NCBI GenBank assembly: GCA_001830645.1
Contig: MIBM01000193.1
Location: 1-8,119, forward strand
Reading direction: 5' to 3'
Length of the DNA stretch: 8,119 bases
Source of the DNA: Spirochaetes bacterium RIFOXYC1_FULL_54_7
GTDB taxonomy: Bacteria > Spirochaetota > Spirochaetia > Treponematales > UBA12059
The first letter of the stretch is position 1, and every line of letters begins with the position of its first letter. Positions 1 through 6,842 of this stretch are shown one piece after another. The translations under genes and the position numbers were made by a program. A model generated the notes under the pieces. It was not told the DNA's origin, ran no database searches, and worked only from the letters and a program-made list of their open reading frames with translations.

Positions 1-240
1 GGCTATCAGGGCCAGCGTCCAGCAGGTCCCGGCGGACCCGGCGGCGGTTACCAGGGACAACGTCCCGCAGGCCCAGGCGGATCAGGTGGCTATGGCGGAG
101 GAGCACCAAGACCAGGTGGCTATCAAGGGCAGAGGCCTGGTTATGGCCCCCGTCCTGGTGGTCCCAGCGGACCAGGTGGTCCTGGTAGACCTGGTGGCTA
201 TGGTCCCCGTCCAGGTGGTCCCGGTAGGCCCGGTGGTAAT
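1..240 (+). repeat. Gly/Pro/Arg-rich imperfect tandem repeats in the IF-2 N-terminus
   Basis: In the infB frame this stretch is almost entirely Gly, Pro, Arg, Tyr and Gln. The heptad GYQGQRP occurs three times (bases 1-21, 46-66 and 118-138), and GYGPRPGGP occurs twice (139-165 and 196-222), joined by GPGG and GRPGG units. The DNA is also nearly repeated, so copy number could drift by slippage. The repeat probably continues upstream of the window. It looks intrinsically disordered; RGG/GPR-like composition often marks RNA-binding or condensate-prone tails, but that role is inference here. Confidence 0.85.
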
Positions 241-2172
241 TCCCAAGGTCCTCTACCAGCCGGCGACAAGAAGCCGATGTCCAAGCGCTTTGTCAAGGCG
301 AAGAAGCCAACCTACCAGCGTAAGGAAGAGAGTCTCGAGCAGAAACTTCACCTGCAACGCAAGAAATCCAATGCGCCTAAGGCCAATCCCATACCTAAGT
401 CGATTGACATAATGGAAAGCATCTCTGTTTCCGAGTTGGCCAGGAAGATGAATCTGAAGCCGAGCGAACTCATAGGCAAGCTTATGGGGCTCGGTGTCAT
501 GGCCACCATCAACCAGCAGATAGATTCAGATACAGCATCTATATTAGCCAACGAGTATGGCTGCGAAGTGCATATTGTCTCCCTGTACGACGAAACCCTC
601 ATCTCCAAAGAAACCGATGATCCTGACAATCTTATGCCCAGACCTCCGGTGGTTACCATCATGGGCCATGTCGACCACGGCAAGACCAAGCTCCTTGATG
701 CGATACGGAAGACCAATGTCATCGCCAGCGAGTTTGGCGGAATTACTCAGCATATCGGCGCTTACCAAGTTGAGACTCACAAGGGCAGGATCACCTTCCT
801 GGATACTCCTGGTCACGAGGCCTTCACCAAGATGCGAGCCCGGGGATCCCAGATCACCGATATCGTAATCCTTGTCGTTGCCGCAAATGACGGTGTCATG
901 CCTCAGACGACAGAAGCCATAGACCATGCCAAAGCAGCCGGTGTCCCCATCATAGTTGCCATAAACAAGGTTGATCTACCTGAAGCCAATCCTGACAGGG
1001 TCAAGACCCAGCTGTCTGAAATGGGGCTCATACCTGAAGATTGGGGTGGCCAGACCATGTTCTGCGAGATTTCGGCCTTACAGAAACTGGGTATAGATGA
1101 ATTACTGGATGGCATCCTTCTCACCGCTGAAGTACTGGAGCTCAAGGCTAACTACAGCTGCCGGGCCGAAGGAAAGGTCATAGAGTCCAAGATCGACCAG
1201 GGTCGCGGTATCGTATCAACTTGTATCATCGAACGCGGAACCTTGAGGGCAGGGGACAGCTTTGTGGCTGGCATCTATCCTGGCAAGGTCAGGGCTTTAT
1301 TTGACGATAAGGGCAATAAACTGACCGTGGCAACGCCATCTATGCCAGTTGAAGTCATCGGGTTCGAAGGAATACCCGATGCGGGTGATCCTTTCGAGGT
1401 TGTGCCGGATGAAAAAGTGGCACGGTCCTTCTACGACAAGCGCCAGGAACTCAAGCGCTCCGAAGAGGCAAAAACCGTCAAAAAGGTTACTTTGGACAAT
1501 CTGTATGATACCATTCATGATGGAGCAGTGCAGGAGCTCAAGGTCCTCATCAAGGGCGATGTCCACGGATCAGTGGAAGCCCTCAAGTCATCCCTTGAGC
1601 GGTTGTCAACCAAAGAAGTCCGCCTTGTGGTCATCAGGGCTGCGGCAGGGGCTATCAACGAGAGCGATGTGGATCTTGCCAGCGCTTCGGATGCAATCAT
1701 CATTGGTTTCAATGTCCGTCCAATCCCCAAGGCCAAGCTTCTGGCAGACCAGGAAAAGGTGGAGATCAGGAAGTATAACGTCATTTACAAGGCTGTTGAA
1801 GAAATCCAGCACGCCATGGAAGGTATGTTGGCCCCGGAGATCAAGGAACAGGATATAGCGCAGGCCGAAGTCCGCGAGGTGTTCAAGGTACCGAAGATCG
1901 GTGCAGTCGCAGGTTGTTACGTGCAGGAAGGTACCGTCAAGCGCAATGCCGGTGTCAGGGTCATCCGTGACGGAGTTGAATTGCATTCCGGCAAGATATC
2001 TACCCTCAGACGCTTCAAAGACGATGCCAAGGAAGTGGTCGCAGGTTACGAATGCGGTATAGGACTGGCCGATTGGACCGATGTCAAAGAAGGCGATATC
2101 CTCGAGATATTCGAACTAATACAGATTACCAGGAAGCTGAGCGATAGTATAAGTGGAAGGGATAAGGCTTAA
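1..2172 (+). CDS. infB: Translation initiation factor IF-2 (5' partial)
   Basis: IF-2 is the GTPase that delivers initiator fMet-tRNA to the 30S subunit and promotes 50S joining in the cytoplasm. The frame is open from base 1, so the true start lies upstream; 723 residues are visible. In window numbering: a Gly/Pro/Arg-rich repeat tail (1-80), a basic linker rich in Lys, Arg and Gln (about 89-135), an IF2_N domain (about 138-195) and the GTPase domain. The GTPase motifs are intact: G1 GHVDHGKT at 222-229, G2 GGIT at 246-249, G3 DTPGH at 268-272, G4 NKVD at 322-325 and G5 SAL at 358-360. Beta-barrel domain II, domain III ([10 protein letters not shown]) and the tRNA-binding C-terminal barrel (GYECGIGL) follow to a TAA stop. 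The ATG at 277 is internal to this frame and has only a weak ribosome site, so it is not taken as the main start. rbfA begins inside the last codons. Identity is secure; only the 5' end is missing. Confidence 0.97.
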   Translation, partial: GYQGQRPAGPGGPGGGYQGQRPAGPGGSGGYGGGAPRPGGYQGQRPGYGPRPGGPSGPGGPGRPGGYGPRPGGPGRPGGNSQGPLPAGDKKPMSKRFVKAKKPTYQRKEESLEQKLHLQRKKSNAPKANPIPKSIDIMESISVSELARKMNLKPSELIGKLMGLGVMATINQQIDSDTASILANEYGCEVHIVSLYDETLISKETDDPDNLMPRPPVVTIMGHVDHGKTKLLDAIRKTNVIASEFGGITQHIGAYQVETHKGRITFLDTPGHEAFTKMRARGSQITDIVILVVAANDGVMPQTTEAIDHAKAAGVPIIVAINKVDLPEANPDRVKTQLSEMGLIPEDWGGQTMFCEISALQKLGIDELLDGILLTAEVLELKANYSCRAEGKVIESKIDQGRGIVSTCIIERGTLRAGDSFVAGIYPGKVRALFDDKGNKLTVATPSMPVEVIGFEGIPDAGDPFEVVPDEKVARSFYDKRQELKRSEEAKTVKKVTLDNLYDTIHDGAVQELKVLIKGDVHGSVEALKSSLERLSTKEVRLVVIRAAAGAINESDVDLASASDAIIIGFNVRPIPKAKLLADQEKVEIRKYNVIYKAVEEIQHAMEGMLAPEIKEQDIAQAEVREVFKVPKIGAVAGCYVQEGTVKRNAGVRVIRDGVELHSGKISTLRRFKDDAKEVVAGYECGIGLADWTDVKEGDILEIFELIQITRKLSDSISGRDKA

Positions 2173-2500
2173 ACGCGTGGAGGAGCAGTTGCGGATAGAG
2201 ATATCCGCCCTGCTTCTTCGCGGTGATATAAAAGACCCGCGGGTGGACAGTTTTCTGTCAATTACCCGCACCGAAGTTGCACGGGATGGCTCCCATGCCA
2301 AAGTATATGTATCCACTTTCAGGGAAATAGATGCGCTTGAGGCAGGTGTTGCCGGCCTCAATCACGCCGCTGGCTTCATCCAGAGTGCGGTGGCCAAGCG
2401 CATTCGCATCAGGCTTACTCCACGGCTTACCTTTTACCCCGATACGGGTATAAAGCAAGGTTTCGAGATCGGGGAGAAAATAAAGGGTCTGTTTTCGTGA
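2153..2500 (+). CDS. rbfA: Ribosome-binding factor A
   Basis: RbfA binds the 30S subunit, acts late in 16S rRNA 5'-end maturation and supports cold adaptation. The 115-residue product has the usual family length and a single KH-type fold. Visible family features are the N-terminal KRVEEQL helix, the IKDPRV turn (about residues 24-29), AKVYVS in the central strand, and the C-terminal IRLTPRLTFYPDTG segment. The chosen GTG start at 2153 lies directly after an in-frame TAA, so no longer form exists; it overlaps infB by 20 bases and lacks a good ribosome site. A GTG at 2177 has AAGG (2164-2167) nine bases upstream and clears the infB stop, but it would lose the conserved Arg before VEEQ, so the longer form is preferred. 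Either start implies coupling to infB. Confidence 0.94.
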   Translation: MEGIRLKRVEEQLRIEISALLLRGDIKDPRVDSFLSITRTEVARDGSHAKVYVSTFREIDALEAGVAGLNHAAGFIQSAVAKRIRIRLTPRLTFYPDTGIKQGFEIGEKIKGLFS

Positions 2501-3408
2501 CTGATGGGTCCGGGTCGATGAACCTGGAAGGATTTGCCGTAATCGACAAGCCGACCGGGCTCACTTCCTATTCCCTGCTTGGAAAAATCTCAAGGAAACT
2601 GGGTCCTAGGGTCAAAGCTGGCCACGCTGGTACCCTTGATTCCTTTGCAAGCGGAGTACTGGTCTGTCTTTTCGGGCGCTATACCCGGATGTCCGATTTT
2701 TTTATGGCTACCACAAAATCCTACGAAGCCCTTATGGTTTTCGGATCCGAGACTGCTACCCTTGATCCCGAAGGACATGAAATTGCCCGGGCACCGGTAC
2801 CAACCCTGTATGATCTTCAGTCTGCCTTGCCGTCCTTCCTGGGTGGAATCATGCAGGTACCGCCTGTATATTCAGCTCTCCATGTGGGTGGTGAGCGGGC
2901 CTACGAACGGGTACGAAAAGGCCAGGAAGTTGTGCTTCCACCACGATCAGTCACCATCCACAGGCTCGAACTTAAATCTTTCGAGGACGGAAAGGCTCTG
3001 GTATCGGTAGATTGCTCCAAGGGAACCTATATCCGTTCACTGGCCCGTGACATAGCTCTGGAATGCGGGTCAAGGGGACACCTTCTGGCACTCAGGCGTA
3101 CTGCCTCTGGACCATTCCATCTTGCCGGTGCGGTCGGGCTTGAAGAGTTCGACGCAACGAGGATCCGAAGCATGGATCCTGAAGTTGCTACGGGCCTGGG
3201 CCTTGAATGCCGCACACTCGAAGGAACCGAAGCCGTAGCCTTTTCAAATGGCTTGCCCATGGGCAGGATGCCAAGCTTTGCGGCAGCACCGGATTCCACT
3301 TCGGTCGCTGTATTCGACACTGCCGGTGAATTTCTTGGAATCGCCTCTCCGAAACCGGCACCGTCCATCGCTTGGCGTTATGCCTTCGTTCTGGAGCGGC
3401 CACATTGA
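2497..3408 (+). CDS. truB: tRNA pseudouridine-55 synthase
   Basis: TruB converts U55 in the T-loop of nearly all tRNAs to pseudouridine. The 303-residue product has the core TruB motifs. FAVIDKPTGLTS lies near the N-terminus. GHAGTLD carries the catalytic Asp48. KSYEA and VPPVYSALHVGGERAYERVRKG form the RNA-binding region, and CSKGTYIRSLARDIA is the conserved uridine-pocket motif. A less conserved C-terminal extension of about 90 residues would be the PUA-like region. The GTG at 2497 overlaps the rbfA TGA by four bases and has AAAGGG (2482-2487) nine bases upstream. An ATG at 2518 (seven codons later) is an alternative closer to the usual N-terminus but has no good ribosome site. The residue after the catalytic Asp is Ser instead of the common Pro. 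Function is secure; the start is moderately sure. Confidence 0.95.
   Translation: MTDGSGSMNLEGFAVIDKPTGLTSYSLLGKISRKLGPRVKAGHAGTLDSFASGVLVCLFGRYTRMSDFFMATTKSYEALMVFGSETATLDPEGHEIARAPVPTLYDLQSALPSFLGGIMQVPPVYSALHVGGERAYERVRKGQEVVLPPRSVTIHRLELKSFEDGKALVSVDCSKGTYIRSLARDIALECGSRGHLLALRRTASGPFHLAGAVGLEEFDATRIRSMDPEVATGLGLECRTLEGTEAVAFSNGLPMGRMPSFAAAPDSTSVAVFDTAGEFLGIASPKPAPSIAWRYAFVLERPH
3393..3396 (+). promoter_or_regulatory. Ribosome binding site deciding the ribF start
   Basis: GGAG lies eight bases upstream of TTG 3405, within the 3' end of truB. This supports TTG 3405 over the in-frame TTG at 3372, which would overlap truB by 37 bases. Confidence 0.6.
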
Positions 3409-4202
3409 TAATCAAGCATTGGGATGAAATCCTCAACCAGGGGACAGATCATCAACCTCCGCCTTCAGCGGCAACCATTGGAGTTTTTGATGGCCTGCAT
3501 CTTGGACACATGGAGCTTATACGCAGGGTTACTGGCCAGGCTCCCCGGTTGGTGCCAATGGCAATCACCTTCAAGGAAAATCCCAAGAAATCGACGAGGC
3601 TTCACAAGCCTTCGGGTAATCTGTTTTCCCTGGCCCAGAAGCTGGAACTGATGGAAGCGGCAGGGATCCAAGTCTGTGTCCTGATTGACTTTTCCACGAA
3701 TTTCAGTAGAATGGGCGGGTACGATTTCATATCGATACTGGTAAAGTTTTGCGGCGTTCGTACTTTCGTCGTGGGCAGTGATTTCAAGTGTGGCCACCGT
3801 TTATCGACAGATGCCCTTGGTGTAGGTCAGATAGCACGGAGCCTCGGTTCGGAAACCCATGTTGTCGATCCAGTACGGCTGGACGGTGATGTGGTTAGTT
3901 CGAGCAGGATACGTACCACTATTTCGGAAGGAAGGATGGACCAGGCACTCGCCATGCTGGGTCGCCCCTACACGCTTGACTTACGGTCGATACGGCTCGG
4001 ACGCGACAGAGGCACAGTCACTGCATCGATGGCTCTTATTGGAGCAGTCGTACCGTGTGAAGGAAAGTATGCCGTACAGCTGGTGGATGGGGATGTAGTC
4101 AAACCCACGACAGCCTCGGTTGATGCTGATGGAACCCTTTCATGGGTTCAGGCGGAAGGCTATGAACCCCAGTTCATACGCTTCCACGACTATAACGTTT
4201 GA
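3405..4202 (+). CDS. ribF: RibF, FAD synthetase with a degenerate riboflavin-kinase domain
   Basis: RibF proteins phosphorylate riboflavin to FMN (C-terminal kinase) and adenylylate FMN to FAD (N-terminal nucleotidyltransferase). From TTG 3405 the product is 265 residues, shorter than the usual roughly 300-320. The FAD synthetase half is well preserved: [10 protein letters not shown] at 26-35 is the nucleotide-binding HxGH motif, VGSDFKCGH lies in the middle, and SSSRIR at 165-170 is the conserved ISSTRIR-type motif. The kinase half starts with GRPYTL at 186, but only 80 residues remain. The GxPTAN motif for Mg-ATP and flavin is absent; [10 protein letters not shown] stands in its place, and no NxGxRPT or catalytic-Glu region is recognisable. 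There is no sign of a frameshift: the other frames show no kinase motifs. FAD synthetase activity is likely; kinase activity is doubtful. The TTG overlaps the truB stop as TTGA, implying coupling. Confidence 0.9.
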   Translation: MIIKHWDEILNQGTDHQPPPSAATIGVFDGLHLGHMELIRRVTGQAPRLVPMAITFKENPKKSTRLHKPSGNLFSLAQKLELMEAAGIQVCVLIDFSTNFSRMGGYDFISILVKFCGVRTFVVGSDFKCGHRLSTDALGVGQIARSLGSETHVVDPVRLDGDVVSSSRIRTTISEGRMDQALAMLGRPYTLDLRSIRLGRDRGTVTASMALIGAVVPCEGKYAVQLVDGDVVKPTTASVDADGTLSWVQAEGYEPQFIRFHDYNV

Positions 4203-4212
4203 TAAAGAGATT

Positions 4213-4218
4213 AAGGAG
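4213..4218 (+). promoter_or_regulatory. Ribosome binding site of rpsO
   Basis: A full AAGGAG lies nine bases upstream of ATG 4228. It fixes the rpsO start there, although the frame stays open upstream to 4120. It is the strongest Shine-Dalgarno in the window, fitting a highly expressed ribosomal protein. Confidence 0.85.
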
Positions 4219-4227
4219 AATAGACAC

Positions 4228-4497
4228 ATGGCAGTGACGAAAGAGGACAAGGCCAGAATCGTGACCACCTTTGGCGCGAATGACAAGAATACTGGCTCAA
4301 CCGAAGTCCAGATAGCACTCCTCACCGAGCGCATTACCCAGCTCACCGATCATTTCAAGATCCACAAGAAGGATACCAATTCCCGCCGCGGCCTGCTGAT
4401 ACTCGTAGGCCAACGCAGGCGCCTGCTCAAGTATCTGCAACGCACTGACCTCATCAAGTACCGGGAACTGATACAGAAACTGGGCCTTCGAAAGTAA
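4228..4497 (+). CDS. rpsO: 30S ribosomal protein S15
   Basis: S15 is a primary 16S rRNA-binding protein that holds the central-domain three-way junction and contributes to an intersubunit bridge. The 89-residue product has exactly the family length. Key features: the [14 protein letters not shown] helix, DHF with H42, HKKD (46-49) and S52, matching the rRNA-contacting H41/D48/S51 of the E. coli protein (mature numbering), then [19 protein letters not shown] and the C-terminal LGLRK. The two His residues that usually follow HKKD are Thr and Asn here. The gene follows ribF by 25 bases and precedes pnp, the classic rpsO-pnp pairing. S15 represses its own mRNA in several bacteria, but the short 5' leader here shows no obvious binding fold. 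Confidence 0.98.
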   Translation: MAVTKEDKARIVTTFGANDKNTGSTEVQIALLTERITQLTDHFKIHKKDTNSRRGLLILVGQRRRLLKYLQRTDLIKYRELIQKLGLRK

Positions 4498-4509
4498 CAG
4501 TAGCATGAT

Positions 4510-4539
4510 ACGGGCCCGAACACGCGCGGTTCGGGCCGT
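4510..4539 (+). terminator. Stem-loop after rpsO (partial terminator or processing hairpin)
   Basis: The arms 4510-4521 and 4529-4539 pair over 11 base pairs (A-C, then GGCCCGAAC type) with one bulged G and a seven-base loop. The stem is followed by TTTCGT only, a poor U-tract. It may attenuate transcription between rpsO and pnp, protect the rpsO 3' end, or be an RNase-cleaved hairpin of the kind known in the E. coli rpsO-pnp gap. The structure is seen; the role is inferred. Confidence 0.6.
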
Positions 4540-4543
4540 TTCG

Positions 4544-4549
4544 TATAAT
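4544..4549 (+). promoter_or_regulatory. Candidate -10 box of a pnp promoter
   Basis: A perfect TATAAT sits five bases after the rpsO hairpin and 96 bases before the pnp start. No TTGACA-like -35 is present at 15-19 bases spacing (that stretch is the hairpin) and no TGn extension precedes it. A promoter is plausible because pnp has its own promoter downstream of rpsO in E. coli, but support here is only one element. Confidence 0.35.
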
Positions 4550-4579
4550 CAGCCTGTGAGGCAGTCGCGCCGGCCCTTG

Positions 4580-4599
4580 ATTCGGATCGCGTCCCGAAT
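4580..4599 (+). promoter_or_regulatory. pnp leader hairpin
   Basis: ATTCGG (4580-4585) pairs with CCGAAT (4594-4599) across an eight-base loop, in the untranslated leader 46 bases before pnp. In addition, CTCC at 4612-4615 is complementary to the pnp ribosome site GGAG at 4634-4637. PNPase and RNase III autoregulate pnp through leader hairpins in E. coli; a similar use here is inference. Confidence 0.35.
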
Positions 4600-4633
4600 G
4601 ATCAGCCGTACCTCCAGGACGCGCGGATAAAAC

Positions 4634-4637
4634 GGAG
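4634..4637 (+). promoter_or_regulatory. Ribosome binding site of pnp
   Basis: GGAG lies eight bases before ATG 4646. A TTG one codon earlier (4643) would leave only five bases, so ATG 4646 is the preferred start. Confidence 0.7.
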
Positions 4638-4645
4638 ACCCCTTG

Positions 4646-6742
4646 ATGGTTAATATCAGTACATACCGGATCAACAATGAAGACATGATCCTTGAAACGG
4701 GCAGGATGGCTAAACAAGCCAACGGTTCCGTGTTCGCCCGATTTGGTGGTTCCGCAGTCATCGCGACCGCCTGTTGCTCCCAGAAAGTCACGGAAGGCCT
4801 GGACTTTGTCCCCCTTACCGTGGAATACAACGAAAAATACTATGCTGCCGGAAAAATACCCGGCGGTTTCATAAAACGCGAGTCACGTCCAAAAGACAGG
4901 GAAATACTTGTTTCCCGCCTGATAGACCGCCCTATGCGTCCCCTGTTCGATAAGGCCTTCGGACGCGAACTGCAGGTGGTTCCCACGACCATCTCTGCGG
5001 ATGGTGTAAATCCACCCGATATCCTTGGCATCAATGCAGCCAGCGCGGCCGTCCATATCAGCGATATTCCTTTTGCCGGTCCGATTGCAGCGGTACGTGT
5101 ATGCTTTGTGGCTGGGGTATACGTCATCAATCCTACCTACGAACAGATCGAGAAATCCTCACTTGAAATCGTGGTCGCCGGTACAAAAGCTGGAATCACC
5201 ATGGTGGAGGGTGGGGCTGATGAGGTCAGTGAAGAACTCATGCTCGGTGCCATTGAAGCCGCCAAGAAACCAATTGGTGAAATCTGTACGCTTATAGAGA
5301 AAATGCGCGATGAAGCCGGCAAGCCAAAACTTCCCTTTGCACCGCTCAGGGTCGAGCTTGGACGCAGATCAGAAATCGACGCCTTTGCCCGACAGCGCCT
5401 GGCGGTGGCCTTGTTCACCAAGGTCAAAGGCGAGCGTTATGCAAACGTAGCGGCTGCCATAAAGGAAACCGCAACTGCTTTTGCCGATGTCCTGGTAGAT
5501 GAGATCCAGAAAAAACTATTTGACGCCCTGATGGAAGACATCCAGTACGACATCCTGCGCTCTGGCATCCTGGACAAGGGCATGCGCGTAGATGGCCGCG
5601 GCACCGAAGATATCCGTGCGATAAGCTGTGAGATCGGCTTACTGCCCAGAACCCATGGCTCGGCCTTGTTTACCCGGGGAGAAACCCAGGCTTTGGCGGT
5701 TACTACCCTGGGCACCACCTTTGATGAACAGATCCTGGACGACATAGAAGGCGACCGCCGCGAACGGTTCATGTTGCACTACAACTTTCCGCCCTTCTCG
5801 GTTGGTGAGGTAGGTCGTCTAGGGGTTGGCCGCCGTGAGATTGGTCATGGTCACCTGGCCCGTCGCGCCCTTGAGCGTGTACTACCCTCCAAGGAACAGT
5901 TTCCATACACCGTGCGGGTTGTCTCCGAAGTACTTGAATCAAACGGTTCGTCTTCCATGGCTTCTGTCTGTGGCGGTACCCTGTCCATGCTTGCTGCAGG
6001 CGTTCCGCTGAAGCGCCCCGTGGCCGGTATTGCCATGGGACTCATCACCGACGGCGACCGGTATGCGGTGCTCTCTGATATCCTTGGTGATGAAGATCAT
6101 CTTGGTGACATGGACTTCAAGGTTGCGGGTACCACAGAAGGCATTACCGGTTTCCAGATGGATATCAAGATCGCCGGTGTTTCCATGGAAATCCTTACCA
6201 AGGCTTTGGACCAGGCCAAGCGCGGCCGCTTGCATATCCTGTCGGTCATGGAGAAGACCATTTCCACTCCGGCTGCCGAGATTTCCGTCTACGCTCCCAA
6301 GATTGTATCCGTCAAGATCGATGTAGATAAAATCGGCGCCATCATCGGGCCGGGTGGAAAGAACATCAAGGCTCTCTGTGAGCAGTACGGCGTCAGGATC
6401 AATGTTGACGATGATGGTTCTGTCACCATCTTTGGTTCAAACCAGCAGGCAGCCTATGATGCCAAGGACGCCGTTCTAGGCATTGCCGAGGATCCCGAGG
6501 TTGGACGGATATACCAGGGTACCGTGAAACGTGTCATGGATTTCGGTGCCTTTGTTGAAATCCTGCCAGGCAAGGAAGGCTTGGTACACATCTCACGCCT
6601 CTCACGTACCAGGATCAACGCAGCCAGCGATGTGGTCAAGGAAGGCCAGAATATTCCAGTAAAGCTCCTGGAGATCGACAAGCTAGGCCGTCTCAATCTT
6701 TCATATGTTGATGCTCTGGATTCTACTGAACAACAGAAATAA
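4646..6742 (+). CDS. pnp: Polyribonucleotide nucleotidyltransferase (PNPase)
   Basis: PNPase degrades RNA 3' to 5' with phosphate, releasing nucleoside diphosphates, and can add tails in reverse; it is a trimeric ring in the cytoplasm. The 698-residue product has the full domain set. The first RNase PH-like domain (about 1-220) contains GGFIKRESRPKDREILVSRLIDRP-type sequence. A helical linker (about 240-310) is followed by the second RNase PH domain (about 310-545). Its catalytic residues are intact: SNGSSSMASV with S436 and S437, then GDEDHLGDMDFK with D484, D490 and K492, matching S438/S439, D486, D492 and K494 of the E. coli enzyme. The KH domain has IIGPGGKNIKAL with GPGGK at 568-572, and the S1 domain runs from about 620 to 690 (GTVKRVMDFGAFVEILPGKEGLVHIS). 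It follows rpsO with a structured 148-base gap. Nothing is missing or truncated. Confidence 0.98.
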   Translation: MVNISTYRINNEDMILETGRMAKQANGSVFARFGGSAVIATACCSQKVTEGLDFVPLTVEYNEKYYAAGKIPGGFIKRESRPKDREILVSRLIDRPMRPLFDKAFGRELQVVPTTISADGVNPPDILGINAASAAVHISDIPFAGPIAAVRVCFVAGVYVINPTYEQIEKSSLEIVVAGTKAGITMVEGGADEVSEELMLGAIEAAKKPIGEICTLIEKMRDEAGKPKLPFAPLRVELGRRSEIDAFARQRLAVALFTKVKGERYANVAAAIKETATAFADVLVDEIQKKLFDALMEDIQYDILRSGILDKGMRVDGRGTEDIRAISCEIGLLPRTHGSALFTRGETQALAVTTLGTTFDEQILDDIEGDRRERFMLHYNFPPFSVGEVGRLGVGRREIGHGHLARRALERVLPSKEQFPYTVRVVSEVLESNGSSSMASVCGGTLSMLAAGVPLKRPVAGIAMGLITDGDRYAVLSDILGDEDHLGDMDFKVAGTTEGITGFQMDIKIAGVSMEILTKALDQAKRGRLHILSVMEKTISTPAAEISVYAPKIVSVKIDVDKIGAIIGPGGKNIKALCEQYGVRINVDDDGSVTIFGSNQQAAYDAKDAVLGIAEDPEVGRIYQGTVKRVMDFGAFVEILPGKEGLVHISRLSRTRINAASDVVKEGQNIPVKLLEIDKLGRLNLSYVDALDSTEQQK

Positions 6743-6752
6743 ACCTGATTTC

Positions 6753-6772
6753 GCGTTGCCTTCTGGCAGCGC
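6753..6772 (+). terminator. First stem-loop after pnp
   Basis: The arms 6753-6760 and 6765-6772 pair over eight base pairs with one G-U wobble, closing a TTCT tetraloop. The run of four T's (6778-6781) begins five bases after the stem, so it is a weak terminator at best. It may act as a 3'-end stabilising or processing hairpin in tandem with the stronger terminator just downstream. Confidence 0.45.
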
Positions 6773-6796
6773 AGAGGTTTTACTGACAATCAACTG

Positions 6797-6827
6797 AAAA
6801 AGGCCGGCCCACGGGGCGGCCTTTTTT
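6797..6827 (+). terminator. Rho-independent terminator between pnp and the M16 gene
   Basis: AAAAAGGCCG with a bulged G and CCC (6797-6810) pairs with GGGCGGCCTTTTT (6814-6826) around a three-base ACG loop. The stem is GC-rich and ends in six T's (6822-6827), the standard form of an intrinsic terminator. It ends 15 bases before the next start codon. Confidence 0.85.
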
Positions 6828-6842
6828 GTCGAAAGGCACACA

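Noticed and set aside
277..279. ATG as the start of infB
   Set aside because: The same frame is open back to base 1 with a protein-like repeat sequence and the ribosome site before 277 is weak; a secondary internal start, as in E. coli IF-2, cannot be excluded.
86..412. 108-residue open frame on the + strand over the IF-2 repeat region
   Set aside because: It is the shifted reading of the Gly/Pro repeats (Val/Pro-rich translation), has no family resemblance, and conflicts with the clear infB frame.
4191..4196. TATAAC before rpsO as a promoter -10
   Set aside because: No -35-like hexamer at proper spacing and no TGn extension; it lies in the last codons of ribF, so a chance match is likely.
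4120..4227. Upstream extension of rpsO giving a 125-residue protein
   Set aside because: It overlaps the ribF end in another frame, while ATG 4228 has a perfect Shine-Dalgarno and gives the exact S15 length.
4454..4830. Minus-strand open frames across the rpsO-pnp gap
   Set aside because: Their translations show no recognisable domain and they mostly mirror pnp codons and the hairpin-rich gap.
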